This document shows, piece after piece, positions 1-7,987 of a stretch of 64,000 nucleotides of DNA (the first letter of the stretch is position 1; every line of letters starts with the position of its first letter). Source of the stretch: CBDEGU01 sp965238045 (GTDB lineage Bacteria; Acidobacteriota; Terriglobia; Bryobacterales; UBA6623); NCBI GenBank assembly GCA_965238045.1, contig CBDEGU010000012.1, positions 868,001-932,000 of the forward strand, written 5' to 3'. A program made the translations under genes and the position numbers. The notes under the pieces were generated by a model. That model was not told where the DNA came from and ran no database searches. It was given only the letters and a program-made list of their open reading frames with translations.

Positions 1-1152
1 ACTCATCTCAGACGCGCTCTCCAGCGGCTCGAACTTCCTCCAGCGGTGAACGACGGGGGCGGCGTTGATCTCCGCGATCCCCTGCAGGATTCGTTCTCGA
101 AGTTCCTCCCAGGACTCCACCCGGATTCGCTTCAAAAAAGTGCGCGCCATCTTCCCGAACAGCGTCTCGACAATATTCAGCCAGGACCCGTGGGTCGGCG
201 TATGCACGTATTTGAAGCGGTTCGGACGCGTCGCCAAATAGTCCTTCGTCTCCTTGGAAACGTGGGAGGAATGATTATCCAAGATCAATCGGATCGTGCA
301 GTGGGCCGGGTAGGATTGGTCCAGATCCTTGAGCAGTAAGATGAATTCCCGGCTGCGGTGGCGCCGCTCCACCCGCGCTGTCACCCGACCGTCGTGCAAG
401 TCCAGCGCCGCCAGAATCGAGCAAGTTCCCAGACGTTTGTATTCGTAATCTCGAGCCACGCAGGGATGCCGCCCCGCAGTCGGCGGCAGGTCCGGAGCGG
501 TGTTGGCGATCGCTTGCACGCCGGGCTTTTCGTCGACCGAAACCGTAATCACGCCCGGCGATGGGCCGCCCTCGCCCGCGCTTTCATTCTGCAAGGCCAC
601 CTCGCGGTAGACCAGCAGCACCTGCCGCATCTTGGACTCAAAATCCGGGTCGCGGCGCTGCAAGTAGTACTTCACCTTCTCCGGGTGAAGAGGTTGCTCG
701 GCCAGAATCCGATGGACGGTCGCCTTGGCCGCTTGGGCCAAGGCCGGATAGCCCGCTTCCACGGCATGCTGGCGCACGTGCCGGGCGAGCGCGCCGCGGG
801 TCCAGAGCTCGGCGGCGTAACCGAGTTGCTTGGGTTTGCTACAGGCCAAGTGCACCACCCAGGCCTTGGCCTCTTCGCTGATGCGGGGTTCCCGGGGACG
901 ATGATAGGCATCCTTGAGCGCCGCTTCCACCCCCATGGCCAGGGCTCGCTCGATCCATTTGCCAACGCTTTTGCGCGTCATCTTCACGGCCCGCATAATC
1001 TCGGCGATCGTCTCGCCGCAATGATAGCGCCACAGAATCTCGGCTCTCTGCACCTCCCGAGCCGGAGCCTTACGCGAACGACGCAGCCGCTGCAGATGTT
1101 GCGACTCTTCGGGCGTGAGAAGCAGTTGGGGACGCTTCGATTTTCCTGCCAT
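1..1152 (-). CDS. IS630-family transposase (3' end cut by window edge)
   Basis: The minus strand is open from an ATG at 1152 to the first base of the window, 384 codons without a stop. The N-terminal part is a helix-turn-helix with a GETIAEIMRAVKMTRKSV-type recognition region. The C-terminal part is the DDE domain of IS630/Tc1-mariner enzymes: an Asp in VSVDEKPG, an Asp in ILDNHSSHVSKE and a Glu in LNIVETLFGKM. It cuts and pastes the element at TA targets. The product looks intact as far as visible, and the usual family length (about 340-400 aa) suggests only a few codons are missing. The right end of the element lies between about 1153 and 1205, next to a broken secreted-protein gene, but I could not place the terminal repeat exactly. 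Confidence 0.9.
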   Translation of the reverse strand, partial: MAGKSKRPQLLLTPEESQHLQRLRRSRKAPAREVQRAEILWRYHCGETIAEIMRAVKMTRKSVGKWIERALAMGVEAALKDAYHRPREPRISEEAKAWVVHLACSKPKQLGYAAELWTRGALARHVRQHAVEAGYPALAQAAKATVHRILAEQPLHPEKVKYYLQRRDPDFESKMRQVLLVYREVALQNESAGEGGPSPGVITVSVDEKPGVQAIANTAPDLPPTAGRHPCVARDYEYKRLGTCSILAALDLHDGRVTARVERRHRSREFILLLKDLDQSYPAHCTIRLILDNHSSHVSKETKDYLATRPNRFKYVHTPTHGSWLNIVETLFGKMARTFLKRIRVESWEELRERILQGIAEINAAPVVHRWRKFEPLESASEMS

Positions 1153-1203
1153 GCATCCAGCCTAGCAGGAAACATCCTCGTATCGATATGTTTTAATGAA
1201 ACG

Positions 1204-1386
1204 CTATACTAGTATCACTTCACTCCATGCACCCTGCACAGAGGTACCTAGGACCAAACGAGGACCCTCGACGACTTCTCCGTCCAAGGTGTATTGCACA
1301 GTTGTAAGTGCTGCGATGTCGCCCTGCGCAGCTGGTGGAAATACTGCTATTGCAAGAAGAAACGAACATCTGAGGAGATGTTTCAC
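1204..1386 (-). pseudogene. 5' fragment of a secreted-protein gene, cut by the IS630 element
   Basis: A GTG start at 1386 follows a G-rich Shine-Dalgarno (AAGGGGGGG) about 5 nt upstream. The peptide begins with a clear signal sequence: basic MKHLLR, a hydrophobic SFLLAIAVF stretch and a cleavage-like AAQG. About 40 mature residues follow before a stop at 1204, which coincides with the start of IS630 DNA. The frame therefore reads as the N-terminal piece of an exported protein whose remainder lies beyond the insertion or is lost. The family is not recognisable from 60 residues. Confidence 0.5.
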
Positions 1387-1705
1387 TGGCCCCCCCTTGG
1401 GTTTTCAAGCAGATCTTTCAATATCAGTCGGAATCCCTGCGGATTCCGAGACGAGTCGGAGAGTGTTCAGTGGTTAGAATACATTGGAGGGTCGGGTAAA
1501 AGCAAGCCAGGTGTCGCAATTTCTGGGCGAAAGTCGACAACCGTGCCGGCGGCGCTGATTCGGGCGCGCAGTGCGGTTCTGGGACAGATCACCAAAAAAA
1601 CAGGTCTAGAGAAACCGCTGAAGGCGTCCTCTCGGCCGAGGCGGACCCAAGGTGCCTTGAAGAGATGGTGTGCTCGATCTTGCCCTCTTCCCTACTCCGC
1701 CATAG
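1387..1705. other. gene-free stretch
   Basis: No frame here has convincing start context, composition or a recognisable domain. The plus-strand open frame that crosses it overlaps the signal-peptide gene and looks incidental. I see no strong hairpin or repeat. Confidence 0.4.
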
Positions 1706-1893
1706 CTACTTCAAAAGCTTGAGTCGTCGCAGGTCAGCCTCGGTCCATGTGATCGATCGAAGGACGCTGCGAAGGGTTTTGCATGTAAGGGTGTCGTTGC
1801 CGTGATGGTAGTGAATCACGACGCGGCGGCGGTCGGGGTGGCGGTAGATTCTGGAGCCGTGGCGACCGGCGCGATCTACGGTAAAACCGAGGT
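1706..1893 (-). pseudogene. hicA: HicA-type toxin remnant (C-terminal half)
   Basis: Read on the minus strand, the frame ending at the TAG at 1706-1708 gives the dsRBD-like core of HicA mRNA interferases: GFTVDRAGRHGSRIYRHPD, then RRVVIHYH, then TLRSVLRSITWTEADL. These match the usual GSH-x-xY-x-HPDGRR and TLRSILRQ-x-G-x-xxxxL positions. The catalytic His of the GSH motif is replaced (HGS), and the N-terminus is lost into the GGTTCGAGGG repeat block at 1891. No hicB partner is present. I take it as a dead toxin gene. Confidence 0.6.
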
Positions 1894-2020
1894 TCGAGGG
1901 ACGGGGTTCGAGGGTGGGTTCGAGGGACGGGTTCGAGGGGGTTCGAGGGACAGGGGGTTCGAGGGGTTCGAGGGACAGGGGTTCGAGGGGGGTTCGAGGA
2001 GGTTCGAGGAGGTTCGAGGG
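1891..2020. repeat. GGTTCGAGGG low-complexity repeat cluster
   Basis: About ten iterations of GGTTCGAGG, separated by GGAC, GACAGG or G runs, fill the interval. Unit length is irregular (8-16 bp), so this is not a strict tandem array. It ends with GGACAGGCACC, which leads straight into a dispersed repeat. Similar clusters lie at 33689-33760 (degenerate, CTTTCGGGG type) and 35127-35200. Confidence 0.8.
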
Positions 2021-2133
2021 ACAGGCACCTTAACTCTCGCCACACACACGGTAGTGAGTCACAGAGTGGAGTCATGGATTCAGCAGGAGCACAAAAAGGC
2101 CGAACGCCCCGAAGCGCTGGTTTTCCGCCCGGC
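2017..2133. repeat. dispersed repeat R, copy 1
   Basis: The segment begins ACAGGCACCTTAACTCTCGC and continues through GTGAGTCACAGAG, TCATGGATTCAGCAGG and CACAAAAAGGCCGA. A second copy at 35257-35373 has the same modules in the same order, and a shorter inverted copy lies at 28517-28554. Copies 1 and 2 both follow a GGTTCGAGGG cluster, so cluster and R behave as one composite repeat. Confidence 0.75.
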
Positions 2134-2137
2134 CGCG

Positions 2138-2440
2138 GGCCGAGGGGCATCTGAACCGGCGGCTCTTCGGCGACATGCTGCACAGGATCTGGGCACTGCC
2201 GCTGCCGAGCGGGTAGCGTTGCCCGGACGAGAATCAACAGCTTTTGAGCTCCAAAAAGGTTTCGCAGGCAGTAGTGTCGGCCGGAGCGCCATTCGTCCGC
2301 TCAATCACTGCCTGAGAGCGGACGGACGGGCCCTGGGGCCTGCCGCCGGAGATGATGCGCAGGGTTCAGCGCGAAGAGACGTGGTACTCGGGGCAGCGCG
2401 GGTGTATACTGGGGCCGTGCCAGGGCCAAAAGGGAAATCC
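2138..2440 (+). mobile_element. IS1380 remnant (transposase C-terminus plus right end)
   Basis: This stretch aligns by eye along its whole length with 11897-12195 of the complete IS1380 downstream: GGGCATCTGAACCGGCG, then GCAGGATCTGGGC, GAGAGCGGACGGACGGGCC, and GTATACTG...GCCAGGGCCAAAA..GGAAATCC. Scattered substitutions and small gaps show it is an old copy. Only the last transposase codons and the right terminus survive. Confidence 0.85.
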
Positions 2441-2549
2441 TGGCTTGGAGCTGTCTCAACCCATGATGCGTTAACTTGACAATCCCTGCGCACCTGCCGG
2501 ATTCCGTTCGGGTTCGCCTTGCAGTACAATTGCTCTGGAGTTGGGCATT

Positions 2550-2595
2550 CTGTGACTGACCCCGTGGAGAGGCTGTGACTGACCCCGTGGAGAGG
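2550..2595. repeat. 23-bp direct tandem repeat
   Basis: CTGTGACTGACCCCGTGGAG followed by AGG occurs twice back to back just upstream of the small membrane-protein gene. Its position 16 bp before the start codon suggests it belongs to that gene's leader. I see no recognised operator pattern. Confidence 0.8.
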
Positions 2596-2610
2596 CCTCA
2601 AGGATTCTAA

Positions 2611-2982
2611 ATGACGTTCGTCGTCGCACTGTTTGGCGCATCACTCTCAGGGCTTGGAATCTTCGGCCTCGTTCGTCCGAGGGGACTTCTTGCCTTCTTC
2701 CGATCTGTGTGGCAATCTCGGGCCGGCCTCTACTCGGCTATTGGCATCAGGGTCGTCTTCGGGCTGCTGCTGCTTGCAACTGCTTCCGAATCGCGTTTCC
2801 CGCAGGTGTTTCGAGTAATTGGCGTCATTTCTCTGGTCGCCGCGGCTATCGCGCCGTTTCTGGGATTAGCACGCCTGCAACGATTTGTGCAGTGGTTTTG
2901 CGAACGGCCTCCGGGAATGATTTGTGTCTGGTCGCTGGTGTCGCTGGGGTTCGGAGCTTTCTTGATCTACGCGGTTTGGTAA
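2611..2982 (+). CDS. small four-helix membrane protein, function unknown
   Basis: The product has 123 residues and is almost entirely hydrophobic helices, about residues 3-25, 40-58, 68-88 and 100-122. Short basic loops separate them (RPRG, FRSVWQSR, ARLQRFVQWFCERP). No catalytic motif or named family is evident. Composition and codon use fit a real inner-membrane protein. It stands alone: upstream is IS1380 debris and the 23-bp repeat, and downstream is an unannotated stretch before the convergent DinB gene. Expression may depend on the IS1380 right end (extended -10 TGTATACT at 2402-2409), which is inference. Confidence 0.6.
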   Translation: MTFVVALFGASLSGLGIFGLVRPRGLLAFFRSVWQSRAGLYSAIGIRVVFGLLLLATASESRFPQVFRVIGVISLVAAAIAPFLGLARLQRFVQWFCERPPGMICVWSLVSLGFGAFLIYAVW

Positions 2983-3236
2983 GTTCCACTGCACATTGAG
3001 CCCAGCTCAACACTTCATTCCGGCTTGATTTCCAGACCGTCAGAGGGTGCTGTGAGGCCTTAGCAGCCCGTGGTGGAAGTGGGGCGGCTAGAGCTCCTGC
3101 AGAATCCCGAGGAATTCTTCCATGGCGACCGATGAGAAGCGCCTGGAGACGATCCCCTGGGCGCAGTGCTGCGAGGGGCGCCAGGAACAGGATGGCGAGG
3201 CGTGACGCCAGTGTTTGCCGCGGCACCGAGAACGGA

Positions 3237-3728
3237 CTACGACTCTTCGCTGTCGCCGCTCGGCCCGTAAATGTCGGGGTGCTTCCCGCCCATGGGCCGA
3301 ATGTAGGTGCTGAGCTGACCGCGATGATGGACCGTGTCGAGCAAAAGGAGCCAGGCGGTATAGCCCAGCGGGGCTTCGAAATGCGTGTGGCCATCGAGGT
3401 TGAACTTGTTGTTCGTGGTGCTCCAGGTCTCCTCGTTGAGGCCCTTCAGCCGCTCCTCGAAACGGCTGCTCGAGGCGTTGAACTTCGCCACCGCGTCGGG
3501 TATATCCGTGAACGGCAGCTCCATGCGGTGGTTGATGGTCCCCCCGGCGCCGGCCAGTTCGATCAAATCTTCCACGTGGCCCAACAGGTGACCCACGATG
3601 GCACGCGCTGTGCGCGATTTCTCGTGCGGTGTGTAGTCGAGTTTGTCGCTCGGCAGTGCTTCAAGAACGCCTAGAGTCAAAGGCAATTCCTCGGACCACT
3701 TTTGGATGAAAAATTCTCTTTCGGTCAT
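3237..3728 (-). CDS. DinB/YfiT-family protein
   Basis: The 163-residue product has the DinB four-helix-bundle pattern. His residues stand at the usual metal positions: IVGHLLGHVEDLIE near residue 47, and LLLDTVHHRGQLSTYIRP near residues 130-147, the family signature H-H-x-G-Q. Members bind a divalent metal. Some act as thiol-dependent S-transferases, and most are uncharacterised stress-associated proteins, so the substrate is unknown. The gene stands alone with a good ATG and full family length. Confidence 0.85.
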   Translation of the reverse strand: MTEREFFIQKWSEELPLTLGVLEALPSDKLDYTPHEKSRTARAIVGHLLGHVEDLIELAGAGGTINHRMELPFTDIPDAVAKFNASSSRFEERLKGLNEETWSTTNNKFNLDGHTHFEAPLGYTAWLLLLDTVHHRGQLSTYIRPMGGKHPDIYGPSGDSEES

Positions 3729-3877
3729 GGTTTCCTCCCCCGGTTACGGTTTGCGTTGTCTTTGCTTCGACCGAGACTGCTCCCCACGAAACGTTCTTGA
3801 GTCACTAGACTGCGTCTCCTCGGGAAAAACAGTACAATTCGGAAGTCGCCGCCAAGTCTAGCTAGTCACTTCGGCGA

Positions 3878-4093
3878 GTGCAACAGAGCAATTTATTGCT
3901 GCACAGCCCCAACTGCGACGAGGAACTCACCGAAGATCAGGTCCGCGTCCTCTGGGGCGAGTACACGCGGTCGAAGCGAACGGTCTTCGCCGGGCCCAAT
4001 CTCTGGAAGAAGCACAGCAAGAAGAAAAGTCGGGGGGAAGTCGGGGACGGGCTACAACTTATTGGCGGAACACCCGCCTCTCCGCCGCAATGA
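3878..4093 (+). CDS. small zinc-ribbon-like hypothetical protein, probably a remnant
   Basis: The centre of this 71-aa frame (SPNCDEELTEDQVRVLWGEY, then TRSKR and a Lys-rich KKHSKKKSRG tail) resembles short environmental proteins that start with CPNC-x-x-EL-x-x-x-x-x-xxLW. Here the first Cys is Ser, and the first ten residues (from a GTG) look unrelated. It is probably a decayed or fused copy. It overlaps the start of the DUF416 gene by 4 nt, which may be chance. Confidence 0.3.
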   Translation: MQQSNLLLHSPNCDEELTEDQVRVLWGEYTRSKRTVFAGPNLWKKHSKKKSRGEVGDGLQLIGGTPASPPQ

Positions 4094-4719
4094 AGATGGC
4101 ACGAACACGCTTGATCGATAGGTTCCTTGAAGACGTGACCAATGAGATAAGTGTGCTGACACATGCTCATCGCCTGGCCTTTTGTGCCTCCTGTTGCGAG
4201 CGGGCGCCTCCAAACTACGAGCTTTTCGTCGGTCGTGAGTCTTGGGGTACGATTGAACCTTTTCGTAAGGCCGTCGACACAGCGTGGTCTGTCGCAGAAG
4301 GTCACCGACTTGGAGTAAACCTAGGACAGCTTAGAGAGGAGTGCAAGTCGTGGGCACCTCACTCGGATGACTTCCCTTCGGCTGAGGCGGCAGCAGCACA
4401 AGATGCGGCATTGATGACCCTTGTTCTCCTAGAGCACCTGACGGATCCGGATCCGGACCATTGTCGGCGCGTAGCGAGCTTTGCCCGAGATAGCGTTGAC
4501 ATGTGTGTGCAGCTTACAGAGGAACTGAACCCAGCCGCGCCCGATCTTGAGGATCGGATCGAAGAGTCGACGTTGATGCAGCGAGAAATCGGAAAACAGC
4601 GAGAAGATATCGCAGTTCTTGAGCGTCAGGAAACGGTGACGCCAGAATTCATCAGGCGGTTCCGTGAGGCCTCGCTACTTGACGGTAAGAGTAACCTTGG
4701 GCTCCTAGCCAACAGTTAG
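4090..4719 (+). CDS. DUF416 (YjaG-like) family protein
   Basis: The product of about 209 residues carries the DUF416 hallmark near its N-terminus, HRLAFCASCCERAPPNYELF. A helical body follows with a TIEPFRKAVDTAW segment and an acidic PHSDDFPSAEAAAAQDAA region. Family members are soluble all-helical proteins of unknown biochemical role. A start at the second ATG (4096) is equally possible. The gene is isolated and codes to a clean TAG. Confidence 0.75.
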   Translation: MKMARTRLIDRFLEDVTNEISVLTHAHRLAFCASCCERAPPNYELFVGRESWGTIEPFRKAVDTAWSVAEGHRLGVNLGQLREECKSWAPHSDDFPSAEAAAAQDAALMTLVLLEHLTDPDPDHCRRVASFARDSVDMCVQLTEELNPAAPDLEDRIEESTLMQREIGKQREDIAVLERQETVTPEFIRRFREASLLDGKSNLGLLANS

Positions 4720-5116
4720 CTTGGCTGTCCGAAGGATAGGGGGCGGAGGATAGGGCGAGGATAAGAGGCAGGCACCTTGACGAAACCGGAAACCGGGACA
4801 GCCTCAATTCAGCTAGCTGGCGTCGTCCGCAGACCGACAAACAACTATAAGAAAACGACTTAAGCGGTCCTGGTTGATCTGACACGAGCACGAGCCCGGC
4901 CAGCTTGGACCACATAAGCTATTCATTCACTTAGACTTAACGGAGGTATTGGCCCTGCGCTTGGCAGAAACAGAGGCTGTCCCGCTTTCCGCGCTTTCCG
5001 CTTTCCCGCTTTCCACTGTCTCACTTTTGGGGTTCACTCCACACACCACAGACTATGCCGAGAACTCCACGACGTTCGCTCGTGGAGTCTGCCCGCGGTA
5101 GACCCTCAAGCGGTCA
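4720..5116. other. gene-free stretch with short repeats
   Basis: It holds a GGCAGGCACCTTGAC piece at about 4769, which resembles the start of dispersed repeat R, and a run of CGCTTTCC units at 4981-5014. No coding frame is supported. Confidence 0.5.
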
Positions 5117-5725
5117 TCAACCGGCGGCCCTGGCGTAAGGCCGACCGATCACTTCGATTTCGAGCAAATACCTGTCGTCATGCGGCTCGGCCTTCCGTGC
5201 GGTAGCCAGACATTCGAGACGGCTACCCGAGAGGAGCATCACTGTCCCCGCGGGAATGATTTCGGGGACGAAAATGCGCATGGTGTTTTCCGAAGTATTT
5301 TGCGGGTCGGCCTCGATGCTGTGTATGTTTCCGGTCTCAAGATCGGGCCACTGCAGTACGACGGAGTCTTTCTCGGGTTGGTTGCCGGTCTTCGCGCGAG
5401 GCTCGGGCAGGAAGAACAGGCCGATCACGTACTGGTCACCGTCCCTGCGAGAGTGGCGAACAACCACTTTCACTTGCATGTCCTGGCCGATCGAGATCAG
5501 CGCGTTTTCACCGACTTCAAGCGGCCGCGAGAGCGCCAGCGCCAGCCCGGTTTTCGAATAGTCAAGGATCTGGCCTTCCAGCTGCTGCTCTCGCAGTTCC
5601 TCGTCAGACCAGCAGATCTTGGCCACGCCACCGCCCGCATGTCGGCGCTGGTAGCGACGCTCGTCGGAGGGTTCCCCGGCAATGGCGACCGCGAACTTGG
5701 AAAACTCGGACTCGCTCAGGCTCAT
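5117..5725 (-). CDS. PilZ-domain protein
   Basis: A PilZ-like beta-barrel spans about residues 22-105 when counted from the start at 5725. It has the basic RRYQRRHAGGG stretch typical of the RxxxR c-di-GMP switch, then QILDYSKTGLALALSRPLEVGE in place of the (D/N)xSxxG strand. The Asp-Tyr-Ser-Lys-Thr-Gly order keeps the D-x-S-x-x-G motif, so c-di-GMP binding is plausible. The C-terminal 100 residues form a second beta-rich part without an assignable domain. I prefer the start at MSLSESEF because the residues before it are not PilZ-like. A degenerate IS1380 end lies about 90 bp upstream in the same orientation. Confidence 0.75.
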   Translation of the reverse strand: MSLSESEFSKFAVAIAGEPSDERRYQRRHAGGGVAKICWSDEELREQQLEGQILDYSKTGLALALSRPLEVGENALISIGQDMQVKVVVRHSRRDGDQYVIGLFFLPEPRAKTGNQPEKDSVVLQWPDLETGNIHSIEADPQNTSENTMRIFVPEIIPAGTVMLLSGSRLECLATARKAEPHDDRYLLEIEVIGRPYARAAG

Positions 5726-5810
5726 GTGTAGACCATAGTATAGTCGGCGATCTCCACTCACTCGGACAAAGCCCTACAACATGGGCGATTTTCATCGTAG
5801 TACGAGCCCA

Positions 5811-5850
5811 GATTGCCATTTTGGTTATGGTACCATCACAGTATACACCG
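5811..5850 (-). mobile_element. orphan IS1380-type right end (degenerate)
   Basis: GATTGCCATTTTGGTTATGG, then TACCATCACAGTATACACC, is a diverged reverse copy of the IS1380 terminus (GGATTTCCATTTTGGCCC...CACAGTATACA). No transposase sequence is attached. On the minus strand the TGTATACT box points towards the PilZ gene. Confidence 0.6.
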
Positions 5851-6165
5851 GCTCTGCCCGAATACCATGTCTCTTCGCGCGTCACGCCATCGCGGCATTG
5901 GCGAGCAGCAGGGCGAGGCTGGCGATCAAATTCAGGCTGAACACCGTCTCGACGCCAGCGACGGTTTCGATGATCGGGGTTCGCCGGCTGGCCAGGCCAG
6001 AATCGAGGCGGGAGGAAGAACAGCCCATCAAATGCACCATCCCGCTTATGATTGGAAATGCCGCATCATACCCTCATCGTGGTAGGGGACCGTCATGCAC
6101 CACCCGCTCACCGACGCTTACCAAAAAGCCCGCCGCATGGCCAAGGCTCTGGAGTCGGCTGACGA
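5851..6165. other. gene-free stretch
   Basis: On the minus strand a short hydrophobic frame ending near 5880 (VFSLNLIASLALLLANAAMA) could be the tail of a lost membrane protein. It cannot be assigned. No other signal is seen. Confidence 0.35.
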
Positions 6166-6531
6166 CTAGCCCGGCTGAAAGACCTCGATAGCATTACCGG
6201 ACGGATCCTCCACGACGATCTGCTGCCAGCCGGGCCAGAGATGATCTCGTTGCGGAAGTTCGCGCCTGCCTCGGTCAGAGCAGCTACGGTCGCCGCTATG
6301 TCTTCAACCCGGACGACGAACCGGTACCATCCACCGGGTGCGGGCTGGCTGCCGCCCGGCATCGGCCGCTGCGCCGAGGCAGGGGGGGCCGGCGACCCAC
6401 AGCTCGAGGTCGTCCTTTGCGAGAATGCCCATCACGGGCCCGAAATCCTGCCTGAGTTCGAACCCAAGGAGGCCGGTATAGAAGCCGATCGCCGCCTCCA
6501 CGTCATTGACGACGTATCTCACTGTAGCCAT
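6166..6531 (-). pseudogene. VOC/glyoxalase-fold protein gene with two frameshifts
   Basis: Three reading-frame segments join to a complete VOC domain: MATVRYVVNDVEAAIGFYTG with LLGFELRQDFGP, then WYRFVVRVEDIAATVAALTE, then IVVEDPSGNAIEVFQPG and TAG. The first break falls in a seven-G run at 6383-6389 and the second near 6233. The conserved metal-site Glu of the final strand (IEVFQP) is present. Small metal-dependent lyase, isomerase or dioxygenase activity is typical of the family. Either the gene is decayed, or the homopolymer is a sequencing error. Confidence 0.75.
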
Positions 6532-6765
6532 GTCTCAGCCCACCTCCGAGGGTCGTTCCAGGATACACCGTGAAGGAAGAGGGCATTGTCAACTTGAGCG
6601 ATTCGCCGGCAGACTCTGGCGCTGGGGTTGCGAGTGGGGGGTGCTACGGGGCGGACAGACGAGTTTAGACCAGCATTCTAATTTTCGTACTGTGAGGCGT
6701 CGGACTCGACTTCATCCCTGAGATCTTGCCCACCTAGCCCACCATTCGTCAACCTGACAGTACCA

Positions 6766-7365
6766 CTAGACCTTCCCTTCCCGCACCATCTGCTCGAGGG
6801 CGACTCGCGGGCAAAGGTGATTGTCAATGTAGTCGATCAACCCGGTCCCTAATCGCCGGATTCTCTTTTCGATGCCGGGATCGAGGCAATGCCCGTCCTG
6901 GTCGAAAACCTTGTGAACTTGCGCCACCGACACAGAGCCGGGCAGGACAATGGCCCCGACGTGCGAGCACACGCTCCGCAGGTGTTCGTTAGCCTTGATG
7001 GCTCCGATGACTCCGGCGGCAACTCCGAGTAGTACTACAGGCTTGCCGCTGAGCACGGAGGGGTATCCCAACTGCTCGATGAACAGCTTGATCACACTGC
7101 TGTAGCTGCCGTGGTACTCGGGCGTACCCAAGACGACGGCGGTCGCCGAACGGACTTGGTCTTGCAGTGACTTCGTGACGGCTGAATCCTTGGCTGTCCC
7201 CGGCAAGGGCATCTCGATCTCAGCCAGCTCGATCACATCCACGGCAACGCGCTGATCTTTTCTCATCTCATCGACGACGAGGGCCAGCGCATTGGCCGTC
7301 TGATTTGCCGGGCGCACGCTGCCCGCGGCGCAGACGATTCGAATCGGCCGGGATTTATCGGACAC
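6766..7365 (-). CDS. NADPH-dependent FMN reductase family protein
   Basis: The 199-aa product shows the flavodoxin-like fold of this family. It begins IRIVCAAGSVRPANQTANAL, the phosphate-binding first loop. ATAVVLGTPEYHGSYSSVIK near residues 72-91 is the P-E-Y-x-x-S/G-Y-S flavin loop, and the third strand is GKPVVLLGVAAGVIGA. These enzymes reduce FMN or quinones with NAD(P)H in the cytoplasm. The partner is unknown here. The gene is isolated, full length, and has an orphan IS1380 end about 70 bp upstream on the same strand. Confidence 0.88.
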   Translation of the reverse strand: MSDKSRPIRIVCAAGSVRPANQTANALALVVDEMRKDQRVAVDVIELAEIEMPLPGTAKDSAVTKSLQDQVRSATAVVLGTPEYHGSYSSVIKLFIEQLGYPSVLSGKPVVLLGVAAGVIGAIKANEHLRSVCSHVGAIVLPGSVSVAQVHKVFDQDGHCLDPGIEKRIRRLGTGLIDYIDNHLCPRVALEQMVREGKV

Positions 7366-7433
7366 CTGTTCCTCCTGGGGAAAGTTCTATGGTGGCATCC
7401 TTCGCATGGGAGTGGGAGCTGTAACCAAGCCAC

Positions 7434-7480
7434 GATTTCCATTTTGGCCCTGGCACGGTCACAGTATATATCCGCGCTGA
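7434..7480 (-). mobile_element. orphan IS1380 right end
   Basis: GATTTCCATTTTGGCCCTGG, then CACGGTCACAGTATATA and CGCGCTGA, equals the complement of the IS1380 terminus at 12143-12195 apart from a few bases. No other IS DNA adjoins it. The minus-strand TATACT box faces the FMN reductase gene. Confidence 0.8.
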
Positions 7481-7591
7481 GCCGCCGCTGTTTGCTCGGA
7501 ACTCAGAGAAAGAGCCCGCCGCCCAAAATCAAGCCAACGACGCGGCCACTCCGGCCCAATGCTCGTCTGCTTCCGCCGTCGGTCCGGCTCC

Positions 7592-7888
7592 CTACACTGC
7601 TGGCCGCGGCTGGTAGCGCTCGACGTTGATCTGATCTTCACGCCCTTTGGCCTGGGCGATGTCGTACACGGCTTGCATCCGTATCCAAATGTCCGGCGTG
7701 GTCCCGAAGGCCTTCGAGAGCCGAATGGCCATTTCCGGTGAAATCCCGGCCTGACCGTTGAGCAGGCGCGAGAGCGCCTGACGGCTGACACCGAGTACCT
7801 TCGCGCCTTCGGTGACCGAGAGGCCGCACGGCTCCAGGCAGTTGATGCGCACCGAGAGGCCGGGGTGCGGCGGGTTTTTCATCGGCAT
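7592..7888 (-). CDS. higA: HigA-family antitoxin
   Basis: The 98-residue product contains an XRE helix-turn-helix, LSVTEGAKVLGVSRQALSRL with LLNGQAGISPEMA. The family-typical start HPGLSVRINCLEP and the C-terminal AFGTTPDIWIRMQAVYDIAQ are also present. HigA neutralises the HigB ribosome-dependent mRNase and represses its own operon. An AAGGAG Shine-Dalgarno lies about 9 nt before the ATG. Immediately upstream, where higB belongs, only its last 25 codons remain, so this is an orphan antitoxin. Confidence 0.88.
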   Translation of the reverse strand: MPMKNPPHPGLSVRINCLEPCGLSVTEGAKVLGVSRQALSRLLNGQAGISPEMAIRLSKAFGTTPDIWIRMQAVYDIAQAKGREDQINVERYQPRPAV

Positions 7889-7903
7889 GGTTTTCTCCTT
7901 TCG

Positions 7904-7980
7904 TTAGTGGTAATCCAGCAGCTCAACATCCGAGGCGTCGCCGCCGGCAAACCTGAAAATGATGCGCCCTACCCTCCAAG
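7904..7980 (-). pseudogene. higB: HigB toxin remnant (C-terminal 25 codons)
   Basis: The frame ending at TAA 7904-7906 reads WRVGRIIFRFAGGDASDVEL followed by LDYH. This is the exact C-terminal signature of HigB/RelE-type toxins (WRI-x-FR-x-x-x-GDA-x-DVE-x-x-DYH). It stops 15 bp before the higA start and is truncated at about 7980, next to the stop of the methyltransferase gene. The toxin must be inactive. Confidence 0.8.
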
Positions 7981-7987
7981 CCGGGCA

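Noticed and set aside
358..1212. Long plus-strand open frame opposite the IS630 transposase
   Set aside because: It is antisense to a complete DDE transposase with recognisable motifs, and its translation has no domain.
1891..2020. Possible CRISPR array
   Set aside because: Units of 8-16 bp vary in length and have no unique spacers, and no cas gene is present.
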